A program made the position numbers and the translations under genes. This document shows positions 45,379 to 53,490 of a stretch of 64,000 nucleotides of DNA, in pieces; the first letter of the stretch is position 1; the number at the start of each line of letters is the position of its first letter. Origin of the DNA: Luteimonas aquatica (lineage in GTDB: Bacteria > Pseudomonadota > Gammaproteobacteria > Xanthomonadales > Xanthomonadaceae); contig NZ_JALBFU010000002.1 of assembly GCF_022662575.1 (NCBI RefSeq), positions 496,001-560,000 on the forward strand, written 5' to 3'. The notes beneath the pieces are model-generated. The model saw only the letters and a program-made list of their open reading frames with translations, searched no databases and was not told where the DNA came from.

Positions 45379-47433
45379 ATGTTTGTTAAAAACAAGTTAA
45401 TCCTGCGGCAGCGCCGAGCTACGGCCCTGCGCGCGGGCACGGCAGGACTGGCCGTCGGCCTGTTCGCGGCCTTCGGCGGCGTCCATGCCGCTCCCATCGG
45501 CGGCGCCACCGCGCTGCCGGTGTCCGCGCAGTCCGTCGCGGCCAACGCCGGCGTCGATCCCGCCAAGCAGCTCCCCGGCGGCGTGTCGATCTCCAAGCTG
45601 GACTTCAAGCGCGGCGACGGCGGCTCCGGCAAGCTGATCCTGCGCTTCAGCGGCGACGGCGCGGTGCCCGACATGCGCACGCAGGGTTCCAGCGTGGTCA
45701 TCGACGTCGGCAACGCCAACCTGGCGCCGGCGCTGCAGCGGCCGCTCAACGTCACCGACTTCGCCACGCCGGTGCAGCGCATCGACGTCAACCAGGTCGG
45801 GACCGGCTCGCGCATCGTGCTGGCCACGCAGGGCACGTTCGAGCCCATGGCCTACCAGACCGGCCGCGACTACGTGGTCGAGATCGTGCCGCGCGCGGCT
45901 GCGGCGCCCGCCGACCGTGCCGTCGGCGCGGCCACCACGACCGCTGCCGGCGCGCAGCAGGTCGCCGGCGACGCCACGCGCATGTACACCGGCCGTCCGG
46001 TCACCTTCGATTTCCAGAGCATCCCGGTCCGCACCGCGCTGAAGATCATCGCCGACGAGGCGCACCTGAACATCGTCGCCTCCGACACGGTGCAGGGCGA
46101 GATGACGCTGAGCCTGGACAACGTGCCCTGGGACCAGGCGCTGGACATCGTGCTGCAGGCCAAGGGCCTGGACAAGCGCCGCAACGGCAACGTGGTCTGG
46201 GTGGCGCCGCAGGCGGAGATCGCCAGCTCCGAGCAGGCCAAGGCCGACGCGCGCATCGCCATCGAAGAGCGCGCCGAGATGGTGACCGAGTACATCCCGG
46301 TCAACTACGCCAACGCCGAGGACATCGCCAAGCTCCTGACCGAGGAGAGCAAGGGCGGTGGCGGCGGCGGTGGCGCCGGCGGCGGGCAGAGCCGCGGCTT
46401 CCTGTCCACGCGCGGCAGCATCAGCTTCGACCGCCGCACCAACACGCTGCTGATGATCGACATCCCGCAGCGGGTGCAGACCGTCAAGAACCTCGTCAGC
46501 CAGCTCGACCGTCCGGTCGACCAGGTGGTGATCGAGGCGCGCATCGTGATCGCCAACGAGTCCTTCGCGCGCGAGCTGGGCGCCAAGTTCGGCATCAGCG
46601 GCAGCAACAGCGGCAGCCGCGACGCCAACGGCCAGCTCGTGGGACGCGACCGCTTCTTCAGCGGCGGCCTGGACAGCAACGGTGCCAACATCAACTCGGT
46701 CGCCAACGCGCAGAACCAGTACACCGAGGCGCTGAGGACCTTCAACGAGGCCTATGCCACCTGGGTGTCGGGCGGCAAGCAGGGTCCGCAGCCGATCGCG
46801 CCGAACAGGATCGTGCCGGGCATCACCCGCGGCCTGAACGTCAACCTGCCGGTCACCAATGCCGCCGGCGCGCTGGCGCTGTCGATCCTCAACGCCGGCT
46901 ACCTGCTCGACATCGAGCTGTCGGCGCTGCAGCAGGAACAGCGCGGCGAGGTGATCTCCAACCCGCGCGTGGTCACCAGCAACCAGCGCGAGGCGGTGAT
47001 CAGCCAGGGCCGCGAGATCGGCTACATCACCGTCACCGGCGGCCAGAACGCCAACGTGCCGACGGTGCAGTTCAAGGACGCGCTGCTCGAGCTGAAGGTC
47101 ACGCCCACCATCACCAACGACGGCCGCGTGTTCCTGGCCATGGCGATGAAGAAGGACGAGATCGCCGACTACACCACCATCGCCGGCCTCGGCTCGGTGC
47201 CGAACCTGGCCAAGCGCGCGATCAACACCGCGGTGCTGGTCGAGGACGGCCAGACCGTGGTGATCGGCGGCGTGTACGAGTTCAACGACCGCAACGACGT
47301 CACCAAGGTGCCGTTCCTGGGCGATCTGCCGATCATCGGCAACCTGTTCAAGAAGAAGGGACGCTTCAAGAACAAGGCCGAGCTGCTGATCTTCGTCACG
47401 CCGAAGGTGCTGCGCGTGGCCCAGCGCAACTGA
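45379..47433 (+). CDS. pilQ: type IV pilus secretin PilQ
   Basis: PilQ forms the outer-membrane channel for the pilus. The 684-residue protein has a signal peptide (to about residue 37), an AMIN domain that binds peptidoglycan (ISKLDFKRGDGGSGKLILRFSG), secretin N domains (TFDFQSIPVRTALKIIADEAHLNIV, AEMVTEYIPVNYANAEDIAKLL), a Gly-rich loop near residue 330, and the C-terminal secretin domain (EVISNPRVVTSNQREA, LLELKVTPTITNDGRV, VPFLGDLPIIGNLFKKK). ATG 45379 has GGGGAGAG upstream. A terminator follows at 47455. Confidence 0.97.
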   Translation: MFVKNKLILRQRRATALRAGTAGLAVGLFAAFGGVHAAPIGGATALPVSAQSVAANAGVDPAKQLPGGVSISKLDFKRGDGGSGKLILRFSGDGAVPDMRTQGSSVVIDVGNANLAPALQRPLNVTDFATPVQRIDVNQVGTGSRIVLATQGTFEPMAYQTGRDYVVEIVPRAAAAPADRAVGAATTTAAGAQQVAGDATRMYTGRPVTFDFQSIPVRTALKIIADEAHLNIVASDTVQGEMTLSLDNVPWDQALDIVLQAKGLDKRRNGNVVWVAPQAEIASSEQAKADARIAIEERAEMVTEYIPVNYANAEDIAKLLTEESKGGGGGGGAGGGQSRGFLSTRGSISFDRRTNTLLMIDIPQRVQTVKNLVSQLDRPVDQVVIEARIVIANESFARELGAKFGISGSNSGSRDANGQLVGRDRFFSGGLDSNGANINSVANAQNQYTEALRTFNEAYATWVSGGKQGPQPIAPNRIVPGITRGLNVNLPVTNAAGALALSILNAGYLLDIELSALQQEQRGEVISNPRVVTSNQREAVISQGREIGYITVTGGQNANVPTVQFKDALLELKVTPTITNDGRVFLAMAMKKDEIADYTTIAGLGSVPNLAKRAINTAVLVEDGQTVVIGGVYEFNDRNDVTKVPFLGDLPIIGNLFKKKGRFKNKAELLIFVTPKVLRVAQRN

Positions 47434-47454
47434 GCGCGGCATGCGATCCACCGG

Positions 47455-47482
47455 ACGGGGCCTGCGGGCCCCGTTCGCGTTT
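47455..47482 (+). terminator. terminator after pilQ
   Basis: ACGGGGCC (47455-47462), loop TGCG and GGCCCCGT (47467-47474) form a perfect 8-bp stem, followed by a short T-containing stretch. Confidence 0.7.
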
Positions 47483-47586
47483 GGCGTCGCCGTTTCCTTA
47501 ACGGATAGGCGGCCGGCCGGAACCTGCGGCCGCCGAATCAGTCAAACTCGGCCCGACGCCAGACCCGCGTCGCCGCCCGCATCGAC

Positions 47587-48594
47587 ATGGATACCGCCGC
47601 CCCCTACGACGTTTCGCCGGACCTTTCCCGCCTGCACGGCTTGTTCCAGGCCCTGCGCGAGGACCTCAGCAGCGAGATCGTCGGCCAGTCCGCGCTGATC
47701 GAGCGGCTGCTGATCGCGCTGCTGGCCGATGGCCACCTGCTGGTCGAGGGCGCGCCCGGCCTGGCCAAGACCACCGCCATCCGCGCGCTGTCCTCGCGCA
47801 TCGAGGCCGACTTCGCCCGCGTGCAGTTCACCCCCGACCTGCTGCCGGCCGACCTCACCGGCACCGAGGTCTGGCGCCCCCAGGACGGCCGCTTCGAATT
47901 CCAGCCCGGGCCGATCTTCCATTCCGTACTGCTGGCCGACGAGATCAACCGCGCCCCGGCCAAGGTGCAGTCGGCGCTGCTGGAGGCGATGGGCGAGCGC
48001 CAGGTCACGGTCGGGCGCCAGACCTACGGGCTCTCGCCGCTGTTCCTGGTGATGGCCACGCAGAACCCGATCGAGCAGGAAGGCACCTTCCCGCTGCCGG
48101 AAGCGCAGCTCGACCGTTTCCTGATGTACGTGCGCATCGGCTATCCCGAGGCCGCGGCCGAGGCCGAGATCCTGCGCCTGGCGCGCGAGCGCGCCAGGCA
48201 GGCCCAGCAGCCGGCGCGCGCGCCGGCGACCAGGATCGCCGCGGCGGACGTGTTCGCCGCGCGCGGCGCCGTGCTCGACCTGCACGTCGCGCCGCAGGTG
48301 GAACGCTACCTGGTGGAACTGGTGCTGGCCTCGCGCGATGCGCGGCGCTACGACGCCGAGCTGGCGCGCCGCATCGGCTGGGGCGCCAGCCCGCGCGGCT
48401 CGATCGCGCTGGAGCGCTGCGCGCGGGCGCGCGCCTGGCTGGCCGGCCGCGATTTCGTCACGCCCGACGACGTGCGCGCCATCGCCGTGGACGTGCTGCG
48501 CCACCGCGTGCTGCCCAGCTACGAGGCCACGGCCGAGGGCTGGGACGGCGAGCGGCTGGTGCGCGCGCTGCTGGACAAGGTGCCGCTGCCGTAA
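47587..48594 (+). CDS. MoxR-family AAA ATPase
   Basis: MoxR ATPases act as chaperones for VWA-domain partners. The 335-residue protein has Walker A GAPGLAKT, Walker B LLADEIN, the sensor segment ATQNPIEQEGTFPLPEAQLDRF, and a C-terminal lid. It heads the moxR-DUF58-DUF4381-batA-batB/C-batD operon, the classic arrangement in which MoxR and Bat proteins cooperate at the membrane. The precise process is unknown. Confidence 0.95.
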   Translation: MDTAAPYDVSPDLSRLHGLFQALREDLSSEIVGQSALIERLLIALLADGHLLVEGAPGLAKTTAIRALSSRIEADFARVQFTPDLLPADLTGTEVWRPQDGRFEFQPGPIFHSVLLADEINRAPAKVQSALLEAMGERQVTVGRQTYGLSPLFLVMATQNPIEQEGTFPLPEAQLDRFLMYVRIGYPEAAAEAEILRLARERARQAQQPARAPATRIAAADVFAARGAVLDLHVAPQVERYLVELVLASRDARRYDAELARRIGWGASPRGSIALERCARARAWLAGRDFVTPDDVRAIAVDVLRHRVLPSYEATAEGWDGERLVRALLDKVPLP

Positions 48595-48621
48595 GGCGCG
48601 GCGTCGATCGCTACCGTCCGC

Positions 48622-49569
48622 ATGAGCGCGCAACCGGCGACCCATTCCCTCGCGCAGGGCGACGGCATCCGTCCGACGCTGGCCGAGCTGGTGGCGCTGC
48701 GCGCTGCCGCGCAGGGCCGGCGGCCGCCGCGCCGCGGGCGCCACGGCACCAGCGGGCAGGCCTTGTCGCCGATGCGCGGGCGCGGCATGGAATACGCCGA
48801 ATCGCGCGAGTACGCGCTCGGCGACGATGCGCGCCACATCGACTGGCGGCTCACCGCGCGCTCCGGCCGTCCGCACACCAAGCTGTTCCAGGCCGAGCGC
48901 GAGCGGCTCACGCTGATCGTCGCCGACACCGCGCCGGCGCTGTACTTCGGCACGCGCGTGCGCTTCAAGTCGGTGCAGGCCGCGCGCGCCGGCGCGATCG
49001 CCGCCTGGGTGGCGCTGCGTGACGGCGACCGCATCGCGGCCTTGCGCGGCAACCGCAGCGAACCGCCGGTGGCGCCGGCCTCCGGGCCGCGCGGCGCGCT
49101 GCGCGTGCTCGATGCGCTGGTGCGCTGGTACGGATCCGCCGGAGGCGGCGGCGCGCCGCGCCCGCCGGCCGACGACGCCGGGCTCGGCGTCGCGCTCGAT
49201 CACGCGCGGCACGTGCTGCGCCCGGGTTCGCGCCTGCTGATCCTGGCCGATCCGGCCAGTGTCGCGGCGCTGCCCGAGCAGCGCTGGCCGGCATTGGCGA
49301 TGCATAACGAAGTGGTGCTGCTGCTGCTCACCGATCCGCTGGAGCGCGCGCCGCCGCGCGCCCTGCTGCCGTTCGCCAGCGCCGGGCACCGGGTGGAGCT
49401 CGACCTGGCCGCGGAGGCGCAGCGCCGCCGCTGGCGCCAGGAATTCGTGCAGCCGGTGGATGCGGCGCTGGCGCGCCTGCCGGCGCGGGGCGTGCGCGTG
49501 CAGGTCCTGTCGAGCGAGGCGCCCAGCGACCAATGGCTGCCGATCTTCGGCAAGAGCCGGGCCGGCTGA
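48622..49569 (+). CDS. DUF58 domain protein
   Basis: The 315-residue protein has the DUF58 core RGMEYAESREYALGDDARHIDWRLTARSGRPHTKLFQAERE, which resembles a degenerate VWA domain, and a C-terminal helical part. DUF58 proteins are constant partners of MoxR ATPases. Biochemical activity is unknown. It begins 27 bases after moxR and is followed by the DUF4381 gene after 2 bases. Confidence 0.92.
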   Translation: MSAQPATHSLAQGDGIRPTLAELVALRAAAQGRRPPRRGRHGTSGQALSPMRGRGMEYAESREYALGDDARHIDWRLTARSGRPHTKLFQAERERLTLIVADTAPALYFGTRVRFKSVQAARAGAIAAWVALRDGDRIAALRGNRSEPPVAPASGPRGALRVLDALVRWYGSAGGGGAPRPPADDAGLGVALDHARHVLRPGSRLLILADPASVAALPEQRWPALAMHNEVVLLLLTDPLERAPPRALLPFASAGHRVELDLAAEAQRRRWRQEFVQPVDAALARLPARGVRVQVLSSEAPSDQWLPIFGKSRAG

Positions 49570-49571
49570 GC

Positions 49572-50045
49572 ATGCAGGCCGCCGACAGCCTCGTCCTGCG
49601 CGACATCCACCAGCCCGTGGCGCCGCCGTGGTGGCCGCCCGCGCCGGGATGGTGGCTGGTCGCCGCGGTGGCGGCGGCGGCGCTGGCGCTGCTGGTCTAC
49701 GCCTGGCTGAAGCGTCACCGTCGGCGCCGCGCGGTGCTGCGCCTGTTCGACGAGACCTTGCGCGCGCGCGAGGGCGAGGGCGCGGCCGCGCAGGTGGCGG
49801 CGATGTCCGAACTGCTGCGCCGCGCCGCGCGGCGCCGCGATCCGGCCGCCGACACGCTCGAGGGCGAGGCCTGGCTGTCGTTTCTCGATGGCGCGGACGG
49901 CGGCCGGTCCGCCTTTTTCTCCGAAGGCGCGGGACGGCTGCTGCTCGATGGCGGCTTCCGCCGCGCGCTCGACGAGCAGGCCGTGCGCGAGCTGCGCGTG
50001 CCGGTACGCAAGCGCTATCTGGAACTGATGGCGGTGCGGCGATGA
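49572..50045 (+). CDS. DUF4381 membrane protein
   Basis: The 157-residue protein has an N-terminal segment LVLRDIHQPVAPPWWPPAPGWW typical of DUF4381, one membrane helix (LVAAVAAAALALLVYAWL), and a cytoplasmic tail with LLRRAARRRDPAADTLEGEAWLSFLDG. Such proteins sit between DUF58 and BatA in gammaproteobacterial bat operons. Function is unknown. The stop overlaps the batA start by ATGA. Confidence 0.9.
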   Translation: MQAADSLVLRDIHQPVAPPWWPPAPGWWLVAAVAAAALALLVYAWLKRHRRRRAVLRLFDETLRAREGEGAAAQVAAMSELLRRAARRRDPAADTLEGEAWLSFLDGADGGRSAFFSEGAGRLLLDGGFRRALDEQAVRELRVPVRKRYLELMAVRR

Positions 50046-51061
50046 GCGACGCCTTCGCCTTCTTCTCCGACTACACGCTGGCCTGGCCCTGGCTGTTGCT
50101 GGCCTTGCCGCTGCCGTGGCTGGCGCGCTGGCTGTTGCCGGCGCGGCGCGGCGCGGCGGCCGCGCTCAACGTGCCTTACGGCGCGCGTCTGGACGCGATC
50201 GCCACCGGGCGCGGCGGCGGCCGCGCGGGCGCCGGCAATCCCTGGCTATGGCTGGCCTGGGCGCTGCTCTGCCTGGCCGCGGCGCGCCCGCAGCAATTGG
50301 GCGAGGCGGTGCAGCCGCCGCAGTCCGGGCGCGACCTGATGCTGGCGGTGGATCTGTCGGGCAGCATGGCCGAAGAGGACATGGAGCTCGGCAACGGCGT
50401 CGTCGACCGCCTCACCGCGGCCAAGGCGGTGCTGGCCGATTTCCTCGACCGCCGCGTCGGCGACCGCGTCGGCCTGCTGGTGTTCGGCCAGCGCGCCTAC
50501 GCGCTCGCGCCGCTCACCCTCGACCGCGAGAGCGTGCGCCAGCAGCTGCTCGACAGCGTGGTCGGCCTGGCCGGGCAGGAGACCGCGATCGGCGACGCCA
50601 TCGGCCTGGCGGTGAAGCGGCTGCGCGCGCAGCCGGCCGAGCAGCGCGTATTGATCCTGCTCACCGACGGCGTGAGCAACGCCGGCATGCTCGACCCGAT
50701 CAAGGCCGCCGAGCTCGCGCGCGACGAGCACGTGCGCATCCACACCATCGCGTTCGGCGGCGCCGGCGAACTGTCGGTGTTCGGCTTCCGCCTGCCGGTG
50801 CCGGGCGGCGGCGACGACATAGACGAGGCCGGCCTGAAGCGCATCGCCGACATGACCGGCGGCCGCGCCTTCCGCGCCCGCGACACCGCGCAGCTGGCCG
50901 GCATCTATGCCGAGATCGACAAGCTCGAGCCGGTCACGCGCACCGGCAAGCGCGTGCGTCCGCGCATCGAGCGCTATCCCTGGCCGCTGGCGGCGTGCGT
51001 GCTCGGCCTGCTGCTCGCGTTCGCGATGCCGCGCAGGATGCCGGCGAGGGCGGCGGCATGA
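50042..51061 (+). CDS. batA: VWA-domain membrane protein BatA
   Basis: The 339-residue protein has two N-terminal membrane segments (WPWLLLALPLPWLARWLLP, NPWLWLAWALLCLAAARP), a VWA domain with an intact MIDAS (LAVDLSGSM, then TAIGDAIGLA, and LILLTDGVSNAG), and a C-terminal membrane helix. It matches BatA of aerotolerance operons. The MIDAS suggests divalent-cation-dependent protein binding in the periplasm. Its ends overlap both neighbours by 4 bases. Confidence 0.92.
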   Translation: MSDAFAFFSDYTLAWPWLLLALPLPWLARWLLPARRGAAAALNVPYGARLDAIATGRGGGRAGAGNPWLWLAWALLCLAAARPQQLGEAVQPPQSGRDLMLAVDLSGSMAEEDMELGNGVVDRLTAAKAVLADFLDRRVGDRVGLLVFGQRAYALAPLTLDRESVRQQLLDSVVGLAGQETAIGDAIGLAVKRLRAQPAEQRVLILLTDGVSNAGMLDPIKAAELARDEHVRIHTIAFGGAGELSVFGFRLPVPGGGDDIDEAGLKRIADMTGGRAFRARDTAQLAGIYAEIDKLEPVTRTGKRVRPRIERYPWPLAACVLGLLLAFAMPRRMPARAAA

Positions 51062-53490
51062 GCTTCGCCGCCTGGCAGGACGCGCTCGCGGCCTTGCATT
51101 TCCTGCGGCCGCAATGGCTGTGGGCGCTGCTCGCGCTGCCGTTGCCGGCCTGGTGGTGGCATCGCCAGCGGCAGCGGCGCAGCGTGTGGCGCGAGGCGGT
51201 CGATCCGCATCTGCTGCCGCACCTGCTGGCCGGACACGAAGGCCGGCGCGCGGCGCTGGCGCCGTGGCTGCCGCTCGCGGTCTTCGCCCTGGCGGTGCTG
51301 GCGCTGGCGGGACCGAGCTGGCGCAAGAGCGAACAGCCGCTGCTGCAGAGCCAGGCGCCGCTGGTGATCGCGCTCGATCTGTCCGACGCCTCGCTCGCGG
51401 CCGACGTGCCGCCCTCGCGCCTGCTGCAGGCGCGCGCCAAGATCGCGGCCCTGCTGAAGCAGCGCGCGGGCGGGCAGATGGGGCTGGTGGTGTTCGCCGG
51501 CGACGCCCATACCGTCGCGCCGCTGACCGAGGACGCGGGCAACCTCGCCCTGTTCCTGGACGCGCTCTCGCCGGACATCATGCCGGTGGACGGCAGCGAT
51601 GCCGCCGCCGCGATCGCCTGGTCCTCGGCGCTGATCAAGCAGGCCGGCTATGGCGGCGGCGACATCCTGCTGCTGACCGACCACGCCGACGCGGCCGCGC
51701 GCCGCGCCGCGCGCGCGGCGCGCGGCGACGGCATGCGCGTGTCCGCGCTCGGCCTGGGCAGCGCCGCCGGCAGCGCCTATCGCGCGGCCGACGGCAGGAT
51801 CGCGCGGGCGCGCCTGGATGCCGATTCGCTGCGCGAGCTGGCCGACGCCGGCGGCGGCCGCTACGCGGGCCTGCGCGCGGACGGCGGCGATCTCGCTGCG
51901 CTCGGCGTGCTCGATCCGCAGACCGGGCGCGATGCGGTCTCCGTGCACGCCGACAAGGCCAGCCTCTGGCAGGACGAGGGCTACTGGCTGCTGCCGCTGC
52001 TGCTGTTGCTGCTGCTCCCGGCGTTCCGGCGCGGCAGCCTGCTGGCCGCGGTGCTCGCCGTCGCCTGGCTGCCGTGGCAGCCGGCGCTGGCGGCGGAACA
52101 GGGCACGCTGTGGCGCCGCGCCGACCAGCAGGATTACCAGCGGATGCGGGCCGGCGTCGACGCCTTCCGCAAACGCGACTACGCCGCCGCGCAGCAGGCC
52201 TGGCAGGACCTGCCCGGTGCCGATGCCGCCTACAACCGCGGCAATGCGCTGGCCCAGGCCGGACGCTACCCGGAGGCGATCGCCGCCTACGACGAGGCGC
52301 TGCAGCAGCAGCCGGCGATGGCCGACGCGATCGCCAATCGCGATGCCGTGCGCGAAGCGATGAAGCGCAAGCCGCCGCAGGGCGGCAAGGGCCGGCAGAA
52401 CCAGCAGAACCAGCAGAACCAGCAGAACCAGCAGAACCAGCAGAATCAGCAGAATCAGCAGAATCAGCAGAATCAGCAGAATCAGCAGAATCAGCAGAAT
52501 CAGCAGAATCAGCAGAATCAGCAGAATCAGCAGAATCAGCAGAATCAGCAGAATCAGCAGAATCAGCAGAATCAGCAGAATCAGCAGAATCAGCAGAATC
52601 AGCAGAATCAGCAGAATCAGCAGAATCAGCAGAATCAGCAGAATCAGCAGAATCAGCAGAATCAGCAGAATCAGCAGAATCAGCAGAATCAGCAGAATCA
52701 GCAGAATCAGCAGAATCAGCAGAATCAGCAGAATCAGCAGAATCAGCAGAATCAGCAGAATCAGCAGAATCAGCAGAATCAGCAGAATCAGCAGAATCAG
52801 CAGAATCAGCAGAATCAGCAGAATCAGCAGAATCAGCAGAATCAGCAGAATCAGCAGAATCAGCAGAATCAGCAGAATCAGCAGAATCAGCAGAATCAGC
52901 AGAATCAGCAGAATCAGCAGAATCAGCAGAATCAGCAGAATCAGCAGAATCAGCAGAATCAGCAGAATCAGCAGAATCAGCAGAATCAGCAGAATCAGCA
53001 GAATCAGCAGAATCAGCAGAATCAGCAGAATCAGCAGAATCAGCAGAATCAGCAGAATCAGCAGAATCAGCAGAATCAGCAGAATCAGCAGAATCAGCAG
53101 AATCAGCAGAATCAGCAGAATCAGCAGAATCAGCAGAATCAGCAGAATCAGCAGAATCAGCAGAATCAGCAGAATCAGCAGAATCAGCAGAATCAGCAGA
53201 ACCCGCCCTCGTCCGGGCAACCCCCGCCCAAGCCCGGCGATGCCCAGGCGCAGCGCAAGGCCGATGCCGAGCAGCGCGCCCGTATGGAGCAGGCCTTGCG
53301 CAAGCAGGCGCAGGACCGGCGGGACGCGAACGCCGCCGGCCAGCGGCGTCGCGAGGAAACCCCGGCCGAGCGCGAGCGGCGCCAGGCCAACGACGCCTGG
53401 CTGCGGCGGGTGCCGGACGATCCCGGCGGCCTGCTGCGCGCCAAGTTCCGGCTCGAATACGAACGCCGCCAGGAAACCGGAGAACGTTGA
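51058..53490 (+). CDS. BatB-BatC fusion with a giant (Asn-Gln-Gln) tract
   Basis: The 810-residue protein fuses a BatB-like VWA domain (about residues 85-270) with membrane segments near residues 15-35, 60-80 and 305-325, a TPR region (BatC-like, about 345-440: AAYNRGNALAQAGRYPEAIAAYDEAL), a low-complexity tract of 89 NQQ units (residues 448-715), and a charged C-terminal tail. The MIDAS reads DLSDAS, so the second Ser of DxSxS is Ala. The frame is open throughout the repeat. A BatB-BatC fusion is known in some gammaproteobacteria, but this tract is exceptionally long and uniform. Confidence 0.9.
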   Translation: MSFAAWQDALAALHFLRPQWLWALLALPLPAWWWHRQRQRRSVWREAVDPHLLPHLLAGHEGRRAALAPWLPLAVFALAVLALAGPSWRKSEQPLLQSQAPLVIALDLSDASLAADVPPSRLLQARAKIAALLKQRAGGQMGLVVFAGDAHTVAPLTEDAGNLALFLDALSPDIMPVDGSDAAAAIAWSSALIKQAGYGGGDILLLTDHADAAARRAARAARGDGMRVSALGLGSAAGSAYRAADGRIARARLDADSLRELADAGGGRYAGLRADGGDLAALGVLDPQTGRDAVSVHADKASLWQDEGYWLLPLLLLLLLPAFRRGSLLAAVLAVAWLPWQPALAAEQGTLWRRADQQDYQRMRAGVDAFRKRDYAAAQQAWQDLPGADAAYNRGNALAQAGRYPEAIAAYDEALQQQPAMADAIANRDAVREAMKRKPPQGGKGRQNQQNQQNQQNQQNQQNQQNQQNQQNQQNQQNQQNQQNQQNQQNQQNQQNQQNQQNQQNQQNQQNQQNQQNQQNQQNQQNQQNQQNQQNQQNQQNQQNQQNQQNQQNQQNQQNQQNQQNQQNQQNQQNQQNQQNQQNQQNQQNQQNQQNQQNQQNQQNQQNQQNQQNQQNQQNQQNQQNQQNQQNQQNQQNQQNQQNQQNQQNQQNQQNQQNQQNQQNQQNQQNQQNQQNQQNQQNQQNQQNQQNQQNQQNQQNQQNQQNQQNQQNQQNPPSSGQPPPKPGDAQAQRKADAEQRARMEQALRKQAQDRRDANAAGQRRREETPAERERRQANDAWLRRVPDDPGGLLRAKFRLEYERRQETGER
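52399..53202 (+). repeat. 9-bp tandem repeat encoding (NQQ)89
   Basis: The period is 9 bp, with 89 full units and a final Asn codon. The first five units use AAC and the next 84 (52444-53199) are identical AAT-CAG-CAG. It is about 44 percent GC in a GC-rich gene. Copy-number change by slippage would keep the reading frame. Confidence 0.97.

Noticed and set aside
52399..53202. CRISPR array or Leu/Ile-repeat protein on the minus strand
   Set aside because: The unit is 9 bp without spacers, so it is not CRISPR. The minus-strand Leu/Ile and the other plus-strand Ala/Glu/Ser readings are simply the repeat in other frames; the NQQ frame continues BatB and TPR domains on one side and the tail on the other.
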